A DNA stretch of 7,434 bases, taken from the NCBI GenBank assembly GCA_013205335.1, contig JABMNB010000287.1:1-7434 (forward strand). Direction: 5' to 3'. The DNA comes from Rhodospirillales bacterium. Its GTDB lineage: Bacteria > Pseudomonadota > Alphaproteobacteria > Reyranellales > Reyranellaceae. Every line of letters begins with the position of its first letter. The first letter of the stretch is position 1. A model generated the notes under the pieces. It was given only the letters and a program-made list of their open reading frames with translations. It had not been told where the DNA came from and ran no database searches. The position numbers and the translations under genes were made by a program. Shown here piece by piece: positions 1 through 6,408 of this stretch.

Positions 1-2034
1 CCCGCGCTCTCGGTAGGCGATGTCTCGATCCGCGAGGGGAATTCAGGCACCGCCGAGCTGATGTTCGTCGTCACGCTCGACAAGGCTGCTACCGGCCCCG
101 TGACGGTGAACTACGCCACCGCCAACGGCACCGCGACCGCGGGATCCGACTATGCCGCGCTCACCGGAAAACTGACTTTCGCGGCCGGCGAAACCTCGAA
201 GATGGTGCATGTGGTCGTCAATGGCGACACCGTGGTGGAGGCGAATGAAACCTTCTCGTTCAGCCTCTCCAACGCCACCGGCGCAACCATCGCCGACGCC
301 ACGGCAGTGGCGCAGATCACCGACGACGACACGGAACAGGATCCGGGCGATGGCCTCGGCAAGGTCTATCTCGTCAGCTCCGTGAGCGGCGCCGATATCG
401 TCGGCTTCGATCCGGCGGTGGACAAGATCGACCTCGGCAACGCCAACATCCATTCCTTCATCGTCGTCGACACGCCCCAGGGCTTCGGCTTCAGGAGCCC
501 CTGGAGCGGTGAGACGGTGATCGTGCAGGGCGTCCGACTCGCCGACCTCTCGGTCGAGAATTTCGGCTTCATCGACAACGATCACTTGCGCGAGGCGCTG
601 AGCGGCGCGCTCGCCTGGGAGAACGGACCGGTGCTCGCCGCCGACACCGTCTACATGCGCTCCCATGAAGTCGGGCAGGTGGACCGGGTCGCCTTCGATC
701 CCTCGACTGACGTGGTGAGCTTCAAATTCTATGGCAGCCGCGAGAACCTCTCGATGACCGACAGCAGCGAAGGCGTGGTCATTGCGGATCTCAGCACGGG
801 CCAGAAGCTCATCCTGCTCGGCGTGACACGGGCCGACCTCTCCCCGGCCAATTTCGAGTTCACCTTCACCCAGGTCCGCGAGGACGACGTGTCCGGCAAG
901 ATCGGCATGGGGCAGGCATCGAACGCCCAGATCGTCGACTTCAATCTGCCCATTGCCGGCGGAGGCACGGTGGCGGGGGCGTCCGGGGCGACCGACGGCG
1001 TAATCGGGAGCGAGGGCGGTGTGCTTCCCGCGCTCTCCATCACCGACCTCTCGGTGGCGGAAGATAATGGCGACCATGCCCATTTCATGTTCGTGGTGAC
1101 GCTCGACAAGGCCGCCACGGGGCCTGTGACGGTGGCCTATTCCACCGCCAATGGCACGGCGACCGCCGGCTCGGACTATGTCGCCTCCAGCGGCACCGTC
1201 ACCTTCGCCGCCGGCGAGACCTCAAAGATGGTACATGTGGACATCAAGGGCGACGCGCTTGCCGAGGGCAACGAGACCTTCACGGTCAACCTCTCCAGCC
1301 CCGCCGGCGCCAGGATCGCCGACGGCACCGCCATCGGGACCATCATCGACGACGACCGCGCCCCGGTCCTGCCGGCCCTCTCCATCGCCGACCTCTCGGT
1401 GGCGGAAGACAACGGCAATCATGCCCATTTCATGTTCGTGGTGACGCTCGACCAGGCCGCCACGGGGCCCGTGACGGTGGCCTATTCCACCGCAAACGGC
1501 ACGGCGACCGCCGGCTCGGACTATGCGGCCACCAACGGCACCCTCACCTTCGCGGCGGGCGAAACCTCGAAGACGGTACATGTGGATATCAGCGGTGACA
1601 CCGTGTTCGAGGGGAACGAGACCTTCGGCGTCACTCTCTCCAATGCCAGCGGCGCCACCATTGCCGATGCGACCGCCGTCGGCACCATCGTCAATGACGA
1701 TAGCGAGCCGGACCAGGGCCATGTGGGCAATGGAAAGGCCGATACATTCGCGATCACCTGGGCCTGGGGCACCAACAAGGCGATCAATTTCGACACCGCC
1801 CTCGACACGCTCGACTTCAGCTGGATGGCCAAGGACAATTTCTCCATCGCCGAGATGAACGGCTCGACCGTCATCACCATCGAGGGCAACAACCAGACTT
1901 ACACGCTGACCGAGGTCGCGCTCGCGGAGCTCTCCCTGGCCAATATCGCCGCCAAGGATGCCAGCGCCGTCGCGGAATGGACCGCGGCCTTGGACACCGC
2001 GCATGCGGCGCACGTTTACGACCTCATGATTTGA
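1..2034 (+). CDS. Calx-beta repeat protein, probably secreted or surface-exposed; 3' part only
   Basis: The frame is open from base 1, so the gene starts upstream; the ATG at 61 is internal because a Calx-beta domain already begins before it (PALSVGDVSIREGNSG). The visible 677 residues hold three Calx-beta domains (about bases 1-333, 1021-1356 and 1366-1707), each with a FxVTLDxAATGPVTVxY core, a GTATAGSDY turn, a FAAGETSK strand and an acidic end (TDDD, IDDD, NDD). Calx-beta domains are calcium-binding beta-sandwiches, common in large adhesin-like or type I secreted bacterial proteins. Between the first and second, and again at the C-terminus, is another repeated module with FDP...D and GVxxADLSxxNF signatures. 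No GGxGxDxL RTX nonapeptides, membrane segment or LPxTG anchor is visible. Secretion is inferred from family; a catalytic domain could lie upstream, outside the window. The gene ends 43 bp before a convergent dioxygenase gene. Confidence 0.9.
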   Translation, partial: PALSVGDVSIREGNSGTAELMFVVTLDKAATGPVTVNYATANGTATAGSDYAALTGKLTFAAGETSKMVHVVVNGDTVVEANETFSFSLSNATGATIADATAVAQITDDDTEQDPGDGLGKVYLVSSVSGADIVGFDPAVDKIDLGNANIHSFIVVDTPQGFGFRSPWSGETVIVQGVRLADLSVENFGFIDNDHLREALSGALAWENGPVLAADTVYMRSHEVGQVDRVAFDPSTDVVSFKFYGSRENLSMTDSSEGVVIADLSTGQKLILLGVTRADLSPANFEFTFTQVREDDVSGKIGMGQASNAQIVDFNLPIAGGGTVAGASGATDGVIGSEGGVLPALSITDLSVAEDNGDHAHFMFVVTLDKAATGPVTVAYSTANGTATAGSDYVASSGTVTFAAGETSKMVHVDIKGDALAEGNETFTVNLSSPAGARIADGTAIGTIIDDDRAPVLPALSIADLSVAEDNGNHAHFMFVVTLDQAATGPVTVAYSTANGTATAGSDYAATNGTLTFAAGETSKTVHVDISGDTVFEGNETFGVTLSNASGATIADATAVGTIVNDDSEPDQGHVGNGKADTFAITWAWGTNKAINFDTALDTLDFSWMAKDNFSIAEMNGSTVITIEGNNQTYTLTEVALAELSLANIAAKDASAVAEWTAALDTAHAAHVYDLMI
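364..861 (+). repeat. Two copies of an 'FDP...GVxxADLSxxNF' protein module
   Basis: Within the Calx-beta protein, bases 364-570 and 649-861 encode two related modules of about 70 residues. Shared positions, in order, are VY at the start, a hydrophobic-FDP-xxD element (VGFDPAVDKIDL and VAFDPSTDVVSF), a central strand (GETVIVQ and GQKLILL), then GVxxADLSxxNFxF. A third, more diverged copy is at 1747-1953. The pattern resembles beta-rich modules at the ends of other alphaproteobacterial type I secreted proteins, from general memory; I cannot give a family name. Confidence 0.65.
1021..1710 (+). repeat. Two tandem Calx-beta units, 345-bp period
   Basis: Bases 1021-1365 and 1366-1710 encode two Calx-beta domains of exactly 115 codons each. 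They share the linker LPALSI(T/A)DLSVAEDNG and continue with HAHFMFVVTLD. Around 1084-1180 and 1429-1525 the two DNA copies differ at only about 4 positions by eye. A third, more diverged copy of the core lies at about 61-333. The near-identity suggests recent duplication or gene conversion, and the copies could expand or collapse by recombination. Confidence 0.85.
1747..1953 (+). repeat. Third, C-terminal copy of the FDP-type module
   Basis: This segment matches the two earlier modules in order and spacing: INFDTALDTLDF for the FDP element, STVITIEGNNQTYTL for the central strands, and EVALAELSLANI for the closing motif. It is followed by about 26 residues to the stop. Being C-terminal, this region may carry the type I secretion signal; that is inference, since such signals have no strict consensus. 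Confidence 0.55.
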
Positions 2035-2074
2035 CGCTCGGCCCACTGGAACATGCCGCCGGGGCGCATGAACG

Positions 2075-2096
2075 CGCCTACCCGAACGCGTAGGCG
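2075..2096. terminator. Inverted repeat between convergent genes, possible weak bidirectional terminator
   Basis: A perfect 7-bp inverted repeat (CGCCTAC at 2075-2081, GTAGGCG at 2090-2096) with an 8-nt loop spans the stop codon of the dioxygenase gene, just past the end of the Calx-beta gene. There is no T-tract on either side, so it is not a canonical intrinsic terminator. Position between converging genes is the main argument. Confidence 0.3.
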
Positions 2097-2839
2097 GCCA
2101 TCGACAGGTTCCCCAAAGTGAAGCTGCGATGGAGCGCCCGGCCCTGCGCTCCTTCGCCGGCCGCTCCATACGCGACATGCAGCGGCAGGAAGTGCTCGTC
2201 GGTCGGGTGAGCCTCGCGCGCGTAAGGGGCTCGCGCGCGATAATCGGCGAGTGCGGCCTCGTCGCCCTTCTCCAGCGTCTCGGCCAGCCAGTCGTCGAAG
2301 GCCTGCGCCCACGGCTCGGGCTCCGACGCCCCGCCGCGCACGAGCGCACGCAGGTTATGGACGGCGCTGCCGCTGCCCATCACCAGCACACCCTCTTCGC
2401 GCAGCATGGCGAGCCTTCGCCCGAGCGCGATGTGATGCGCCGGACCGAGGGCCGACTGCACCGAGAGCTGGAAGATCGGGATGTCGGCCTCGGGCCACGC
2501 CAGCATCGCCGGCACCCAGGCGCCGTGGTCGAGGCCGCGATGATGATCGTGTGCAGCGCCGGTGAGCTTCGCGACCTTCTCGGCCAGCTGCGGTGCACCC
2601 GGAGCAGCATAGCGCAGTTTGTAGAGTTCTTCGGGAAATCCGTAGAAATCGTGGATCGTGTCGGGCCGGCGCACGATCGATACGGCCGGCATGTCGGTGT
2701 CCCAATGGGCCGACACCGCCACGATGCCAGTCGGGCGCGGAATTTTCTGGCCGAGGCCTGCGAGAAAGGTCCGTGCGGGCACGTCGCTCAGGATGAGCGT
2801 CGGCGCTCCGTGGGACACGAAAATCGTCGGCATCGACAT
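2078..2839 (-). CDS. Class III extradiol dioxygenase, 4,5-DOPA dioxygenase (YgiD/LigB) family
   Basis: This 253-residue protein belongs to the zinc- or iron-dependent DODA/LigB extradiol ring-cleavage family, which opens catechol rings such as L-DOPA. The real bacterial substrate is often unknown. Family signatures are present in order: SHGAPT (His10), SAHWDTD (His45), IHDFYGFP (His63), DHGAWVP (His105), GSGSAVHNL (His161) and HPTDEHFLPL (His211, His216). By family knowledge the metal ligands are the first two histidines plus one in the last motif, with His161 catalytic. Length is close to E. coli YgiD (about 260). The start ATG at 2839 is chosen because GAGGA lies 8 nt upstream (2848-2852); the second Met two codons later is too far. 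The frame stays open far upstream, but that part is antisense to the next gene. It is cytoplasmic, with no signal peptide. It is divergent from the solute-binding protein, so co-regulation is possible. Confidence 0.9.
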   Translation of the reverse strand: MSMPTIFVSHGAPTLILSDVPARTFLAGLGQKIPRPTGIVAVSAHWDTDMPAVSIVRRPDTIHDFYGFPEELYKLRYAAPGAPQLAEKVAKLTGAAHDHHRGLDHGAWVPAMLAWPEADIPIFQLSVQSALGPAHHIALGRRLAMLREEGVLVMGSGSAVHNLRALVRGGASEPEPWAQAFDDWLAETLEKGDEAALADYRARAPYAREAHPTDEHFLPLHVAYGAAGEGAQGRALHRSFTLGNLSMAAYAFG

Positions 2840-2908
2840 AGCTTTATTCCTCGTCCGGCTCGTGGCAGCTTGTGTGACGTTGGGTGTTGGAAAAGGGAAC
2901 AGATAATC
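2840..2908. promoter_or_regulatory. Divergent control region between dioxygenase and solute-binding protein genes
   Basis: These 69 bp must hold the 5' signals of both genes. On the minus strand GAGGA (2848-2852) is the ribosome site for the dioxygenase. On the plus strand AAGGGA (2893-2898) lies 10 nt before the ATG at 2909. A sigma70-like pair TTGGGT (2880-2885) and GATAAT (2902-2907), with a 16-nt spacer, also exists. It would start transcription past that ATG, so it is either fortuitous or implies a start at 2918. No clear operator palindrome was found. Confidence 0.4.
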
Positions 2909-4492
2909 ATGCACGTTATGCGGAGATTGCGACAGGTTGCGGCCTGTCTGGCCTTGTCGACGGCAGCGACGGCTGTCGCAGCCCCGGCGTCGGCGCAGAC
3001 CCTGAGGATGGTCGCCCATTCCGATCTGAAGGTCCTGGACCCGATCTGGACGACCGCCTTCATCACCCGAAACCACGGCTACATGATCTACGACACTCTG
3101 TTCGCCCAGGATGCCGATGCGCGCATCCAGCCGCAGATGGTCGACAAGTACGAGGCCTCGGCCGACAAGCTGACCTGGACCTTCACGCTGCGCGACGGCC
3201 TCGAATGGCATGACGGCAAGCCCGTCACCGCCGAGGACTGCGTCGCCTCGATCAAGCGCTGGGGCGCCCGCGACTCCCTCGGCCAGCAGATGATGGCCTC
3301 GGTCGGCACGATGAACGCCATCGATGCCAAGACCTTCCAGATCGTCCTCAAGGAGCCGTTCGGCCTTGTCCTCGACGCGCTCGGCAAGCCGTCTTCCACC
3401 GTGCCCTTCATGATGCCCAAGAAGGTCGCCGAGACCGACCCGTTCAAGCAGATCGACGACTACACCGGCTCCGGCCCGTTCATCTTCAAGAAGGACGAGT
3501 GGAAGCCCGGCGAGAAGGTCGTCTACGTCAAGAACACCAAGTACAAGCCGCGCGCCGAGCCGCCCTCGATGCTGGCCGGCGGCAAGGTGGTGAAGATCGA
3601 CCGCCTCGAATGGCTCGCGATCTCCGACCCGAGTACGGCGGTCAATGCCCTGATCCAGGGTGAGATCGACCTGATCGAGATTCCGGTGCCCGATCTCTTC
3701 CCGCTGCTGAAGGCCGACAAGAACGTCGAACTCTACGGCTGGAACGCACAGGGCAGCCAGATCATCATGCGCTTCAACCACCTCCACCCGCCGTTCAACA
3801 ACCTGAAGGCCCGGCAGGCGGCGATGTATGCGATCGCCCAGGAGGATTTCCTGCGCGCCCAGGTGGGCGACCCCGAGATCTACCGGGTCTGCAACGCGCC
3901 GCTGGTGTGCGGCTCGCCCTACGAGAAGAGCTACGGCAACCTGCTGATCAAGCCCGATCTCGAGAAGGCGCGCCAGCTTCTGAAGGAGAGCGGCTATGAC
4001 GGCACGCCGATCGTCATGATGCATGCGACCGACCTGCTCTCCTCGAACCAGCTTCCGCCGGTCGGCAAGCAGGCGCTGGAGAGGGTCGGCTTCAAAGTCG
4101 ACCTGCAGTCGATGGACTGGCAGACGGTCGTGACGCGCCGCGCCAAGAAGGATCCGCCGGCGCAGGGCGGCTGGAACATCTTCTACACGACGACCGTCAC
4201 GGTCGGTACCGAGAGCCCGGCCGGCAATTCATTCACCAGCGGCGGCTGCGAGAAGGCCTGGTTCGGCTGGCCGTGCGATCCCGAGATGGAGAAGCTTCGC
4301 GCGTCCTACGCCAGGGAAGCCGACCCGGCCAAGCGGAAGGAGATCGCCATGGCCGTCTCCGACCGGGTGATGGATCAGGCCACCTACATCGTGCTCGGCC
4401 AGTACAAGGCGTTCGGTGCCTACCGCAAGGACCGCATCAGCGGCTGGCTGCCCGGCCCCGTGCCGGTGATGTGGAACATTACCAAGAAGTAA
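2909..4492 (+). CDS. ABC transporter substrate-binding protein, family 5 (peptide/nickel type)
   Basis: This 527-residue periplasmic protein captures a solute for an ABC importer of the dipeptide/oligopeptide/nickel (SBP_bac_5) class. It opens with a Sec signal peptide: a basic n-region (MRRLRQ), an Ala/Leu-rich core and a likely cut after ASA near residue 29. Family signatures follow: LTWTFTLRDGLEWHDGKPVTAED (residues 88-110, spanning the usual WTFxLRxGxxxHDG block), TGSGPF (186-191), ALIQGEID (247-254) and PFNNLKARQA (295-304). Four cysteines in the second half (328, 334, 447, 456) recur in the paralogue at the right of the window and may form disulfides. The start at 2909 is favoured by AAGGGA 10 nt upstream; 2918 (MRRL) is the alternative. 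The frame is also open back to 2129, but that stretch is antisense to the dioxygenase. No permease or ATPase gene is adjacent. It ends at a strong terminator, so it is probably transcribed alone. The substrate cannot be told from sequence. Confidence 0.93.
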   Translation: MHVMRRLRQVAACLALSTAATAVAAPASAQTLRMVAHSDLKVLDPIWTTAFITRNHGYMIYDTLFAQDADARIQPQMVDKYEASADKLTWTFTLRDGLEWHDGKPVTAEDCVASIKRWGARDSLGQQMMASVGTMNAIDAKTFQIVLKEPFGLVLDALGKPSSTVPFMMPKKVAETDPFKQIDDYTGSGPFIFKKDEWKPGEKVVYVKNTKYKPRAEPPSMLAGGKVVKIDRLEWLAISDPSTAVNALIQGEIDLIEIPVPDLFPLLKADKNVELYGWNAQGSQIIMRFNHLHPPFNNLKARQAAMYAIAQEDFLRAQVGDPEIYRVCNAPLVCGSPYEKSYGNLLIKPDLEKARQLLKESGYDGTPIVMMHATDLLSSNQLPPVGKQALERVGFKVDLQSMDWQTVVTRRAKKDPPAQGGWNIFYTTTVTVGTESPAGNSFTSGGCEKAWFGWPCDPEMEKLRASYAREADPAKRKEIAMAVSDRVMDQATYIVLGQYKAFGAYRKDRISGWLPGPVPVMWNITKK

Positions 4493-4520
4493 CCGCATAA
4501 CGTCCGTCACCGACGGATCT

Positions 4521-4556
4521 GGGGACCCTTGCCAGGGCGGCAGGGGTCCCCTTTTT
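4521..4556 (+). terminator. Strong intrinsic (rho-independent) terminator
   Basis: A 13-bp stem with one G-U pair (4521-4533 GGGGACCCTTGCC, 4539-4551 GGCAGGGGTCCCC) has a 5-nt loop and is followed by TTTTT (4552-4556). It lies 28 nt past the stop of the solute-binding protein gene and ends that transcript. A smaller 6-bp hairpin (TCCGTC ACC GACGGA, 4503-4517) precedes it. Confidence 0.92.
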
Positions 4557-4579
4557 GTTGATGGGACGATGCGTGCCGC

Positions 4580-4838
4580 TCAGGCGGCTTCGGCCAGAGG
4601 CGCTTCGCGCCGGCGCTGAGCGGGTCCGGCGACGCGGCGGCCATGTAGCCGGGCTCACGAAGATGATGGCATCGGCGGCTCCGAGTTCGGCCGCGCGGGC
4701 CCCCGTCTCGGCGACCGGGATCAGACTGACAGCCGGAGCCAAGGACGGCCGGTACTCCTGCGGCGACGGCCTCGACGAGGGCTCGAGCAGGGCCGAAGCG
4801 CCGATAGCCATGATGACCTGCCCGTCTCGGCACTCCTT
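4580..4838 (-). pseudogene. Decayed, truncated flavodoxin-like NAD(P)H-dependent oxidoreductase
   Basis: Reading the minus strand and switching frames recovers the order of a flavodoxin-fold NAD(P)H:quinone/FMN reductase. First comes TGQVI (strand 1), then FGPARALVEAVAAGV (functional genes have the FGHTRALAEAVAAG pattern), then in another frame SLIPVAETGARAAELGAADA running into IIFVSP (functional pattern ELxxADAIIFGSPTYMG). A further shift gives GYMAAAS and, weakly, AKRLW. At least three frame changes are needed. An AAGGAG ribosome site remains (4833-4838), but no ATG follows at the right distance. Homology stops after roughly 85 residues, near 4580, about half the usual 190-200, so the 3' half is deleted. 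No single frame spans it convincingly. HxlR-type regulators commonly sit divergent to such reductases, as here, which supports the call. The family match is from memory of consensus patterns, not a search. Confidence 0.6.
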
Positions 4839-4912
4839 GCAGAAGGAACTCTCTTGTCGCGTCAGATCATTTGCTTTCACAAAGTGACTGGAAACATCGG
4901 GTAGAGTTCCTA

Positions 4913-4930
4913 TATATTCACTAGTAAGTA
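4913..4930 (+). promoter_or_regulatory. Candidate -10 box overlapping an HxlR-type operator
   Basis: A 16-bp imperfect palindrome (TATTCACT at 4915-4922, AGTAAGTA at 4923-4930) has 6 of 8 pairs complementary and centres on ACTAGT. It overlaps TATATT (4913-4918), a plausible -10 element for the HxlR gene that starts 29 nt later. No good -35 is seen. HxlR/YodB-family dimers bind inverted repeats with TACT/AGTA-type half-sites, so autorepression at this site is a reasonable inference. Confidence 0.45.
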
Positions 4931-4958
4931 CCGAATCGTAACCTGCGGGATTTTCCTG

Positions 4959-5417
4959 ATGAGCACATCCGCCTCCACTTCACTCCCTGCCCCGGCCATC
5001 ACTCCGATTGGCGCCACGAGCGCCCAGGCCAAGGAGAGCGTCACCTGTCCAATGGACTTCATCCTGCGCATGCTCATGGGGCCGTGGACGACCTACATTC
5101 TCTACAATCTCAGGACCCATGGGCCGCAGCGCTTCGGCGAGCTGAAGCGCCGGGTTTCGGGAATCTCGGCCAAAATGCTGACCGAGCGCCTGCGCACGCT
5201 GGAAGGTGCGGCCCTGGTGAAGCGCGACTACGAGGCGACCATTCCGCCCAAGGTCACCTACTCCCTCACCAAGCGCGGCGGGGAGCTGGACGGCGTCATG
5301 GACCAGCTTGCCGAGATCGCCGTTCGCTGGGAGGCCGAGGATGCCGCCAAGCGCACGAGGCGCGCGGTCGAGCCGCAGGCGCCTGAGAAAGCGGCCGAGC
5401 TGCACGCAGCGGAGTAG
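4959..5417 (+). CDS. HxlR-family winged-helix transcriptional regulator (YodB-like, one conserved Cys)
   Basis: This 152-residue cytoplasmic DNA-binding protein has the HxlR winged-helix domain at about residues 28-125. CPMDFILRMLMGPWTTYIL is followed by RFGELKRRVSGISAKMLTERLRTLE (the recognition helix region), LVKRDYEATIPPKVTYSLTKRG (the wing) and a C-terminal dimer helix. Cys30 in the CP motif is the position used by YodB/HypR/QorR-type members to sense quinones, aldehydes or disulfide stress. No other cysteine is present, so sensing would be by thiol modification or an intersubunit disulfide. The first 25 residues are a low-complexity Ala/Ser/Thr tail and the last 25 are charged. The start is set by ATG 4959 with a weak CGGGA 8 nt upstream; an upstream palindrome may be its operator. 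Its divergent neighbour looks like a decayed flavin/quinone reductase gene, the usual target. Only 3 bp separate its stop from the convergent oxygenase gene. Confidence 0.9.
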   Translation: MSTSASTSLPAPAITPIGATSAQAKESVTCPMDFILRMLMGPWTTYILYNLRTHGPQRFGELKRRVSGISAKMLTERLRTLEGAALVKRDYEATIPPKVTYSLTKRGGELDGVMDQLAEIAVRWEAEDAAKRTRRAVEPQAPEKAAELHAAE

Positions 5418-5420
5418 CCG

Positions 5421-6032
5421 TCAACCGCAGAGCCAGATGTTCACGGCAAAACGGCCATCGGCAAACTCGCCGTCGGGACAGGATACAAGCTCGACTTCGT
5501 GACGCGCCGTCGAGGGGAAGACGAGCAGGCTGTCGTGGACCGGCTCGACATCGATCGTCTCGCCGCCGCCCAGATCGAATATCCTGAGACGGCCACCGGT
5601 GAACCGGCGGGGCTCGCGATGGAAGTAATAGACCATCGTGAGACGGCGTCTTCCGCCCGGCGTGTACTGGTCGCCAGTGAACGTGTCGGTATGCGGCCGG
5701 TAGAAGGCGCCATCGCCATGGGCCACCAATTCTATCTGTGTGCTGTTGGGTGGCGTGTGGGCCATCTCGAAGTCCGCCTCGAGTTCCGACTGCAGGGCCA
5801 GCGCCTTGCGGCGGAGCGGCCCCGCGAAGGCCCCCAGATCCTTCAGCACGGAGGATTTCCGGGTCAGTGTTTCGAGGCGGCCTGTGCCCTCCTGGGCCAG
5901 GCGCGTCGGGGCGAATTGCGCCTCCGCAGCCAACGCGTAGGCGAGTAATCGAGCCGAGCCCGCCGAGCCCAACCAGCCGGCGATGATCCGATGGGGCGGA
6001 AACCGCCCGCCGAGGAAAGACGGTTCCGGCAT
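5421..6032 (-). CDS. 2-oxoglutarate/Fe(II)-dependent oxygenase, prolyl-4-hydroxylase-like
   Basis: This 203-residue protein is a Fe(II)/2-oxoglutarate oxygenase, in which iron, O2 and 2-oxoglutarate drive hydroxylation. The facial triad is visible: His114 and Asp116 in RPHTDTF, and His178 in STARHEV. Arg194 in GRFAVNIW is placed to bind the 2-oxoglutarate carboxylate. GGRRRLTMVYYFHREPRRF followed by TGGRLRIFD is typical of the bacterial P4H-like branch (relatives of Tpa1/OGFOD and SM-20 type proteins). Substrate is unknown; a protein prolyl or small-molecule substrate is equally possible. There is no signal peptide. ATG 6032 is the first ATG after an in-frame TAA seven codons upstream, so the N-terminus is well bounded, although the ribosome site is poor (GGCGG is too close). 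It is convergent with the HxlR gene, and the two terminate 3 bp apart. No terminator hairpin is obvious between them. It is not in an operon with the solute-binding protein upstream on the same strand, which is 376 bp away. Confidence 0.88.
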   Translation of the reverse strand: MPEPSFLGGRFPPHRIIAGWLGSAGSARLLAYALAAEAQFAPTRLAQEGTGRLETLTRKSSVLKDLGAFAGPLRRKALALQSELEADFEMAHTPPNSTQIELVAHGDGAFYRPHTDTFTGDQYTPGGRRRLTMVYYFHREPRRFTGGRLRIFDLGGGETIDVEPVHDSLLVFPSTARHEVELVSCPDGEFADGRFAVNIWLCG

Positions 6033-6408
6033 CCGCCAGCTTTCGGCGCATTAGCCGATTCTGGCAAGCCTTTGTTCTAAAATGCTAATTCCGCCTCACA
6101 CTCAAGCGTCACCTGGTCGTTGACGCAAAACATCAGCTTGGCTCGCCAACCCGGAGGGGCGACCCAGAAGATATCCTCCGAAGTTAATGTGAAGTCTGAG
6201 CTGGTTCACCCGCCCGCCAGTCTTCACCTAAAATATCAACTGACCCCAATCTGAAGCATTCAAATGTGAGGTCCCACACTTCGTCTCGATGACAAATTTG
6301 CCCGGAACGACGTCGTGCAGCTGCAAGAGCCAGTGCCATTGCAGGCAGAGCAATCTCCAGCACCCGAGCAGAGCAAAGTACCGCTCGCCTCACCTGAGAG
6401 CGAGAGAC
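6033..6408. other. Non-coding gap, lower GC, with a possible gene remnant
   Basis: No convincing gene is present. The stretch at about 6050-6300 is visibly richer in A/T than its neighbours. On the minus strand a 42-codon open frame at 6080-6205 (then TAG at 6077-6079) reads like ordinary protein (SEDIFWVAPPGWRAKLM, then CVNDQVTLECEAEL) but has no start codon except an internal Met and is closed upstream by TGA. It may be the 3' tail of a lost gene; I do not recognise it. Another minus frame (6184-6393) lacks a ribosome site and has skewed composition before 6300. The region past the second binding-protein gene shows no clear hairpin with a T-tract. Confidence 0.5.

Noticed and set aside
364..2034. 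RTX calcium-binding nonapeptide repeats in the secreted protein
   Set aside because: No GGxGxDxL-type repeats are present in the visible part. Aspartate-rich ends belong to Calx-beta domains.
1222..2349. 375-codon minus-strand frame across the Calx-beta gene end
   Set aside because: It runs antisense to two supported genes, has Arg/Gly-rich shadow composition and no recognisable motif.
2129..2908. Plus-strand upstream extension of the binding-protein frame
   Set aside because: It is antisense to the dioxygenase and precedes a clear signal peptide and ribosome site at 2909, so it is not part of the protein.
2078..4024. 648-codon minus-strand open frame covering the dioxygenase and much of the plus-strand binding protein
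   Set aside because: Only the part from 2839 downward matches a known family, and it has its own ribosome site. The upstream part is the antisense of a clear binding-protein gene; such long antisense frames are common at high GC.
4479..4880. 133-codon minus-strand frame as an intact gene
   Set aside because: Only a central piece resembles a flavodoxin-type protein. The rest is out of frame with the family and runs through the terminator at 4521-4556, so a pseudogene fits better.
6180..6300. Insertion-sequence end
   Set aside because: The region looks foreign in composition, but no terminal inverted repeats, target-site duplication or transposase motif could be seen.
6320..6360. Small hairpins around GCAGCTGC and ATTGC/GCAAT as a terminator for the second binding protein
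   Set aside because: Stems are short and imperfect, and no T-tract follows on the minus strand.
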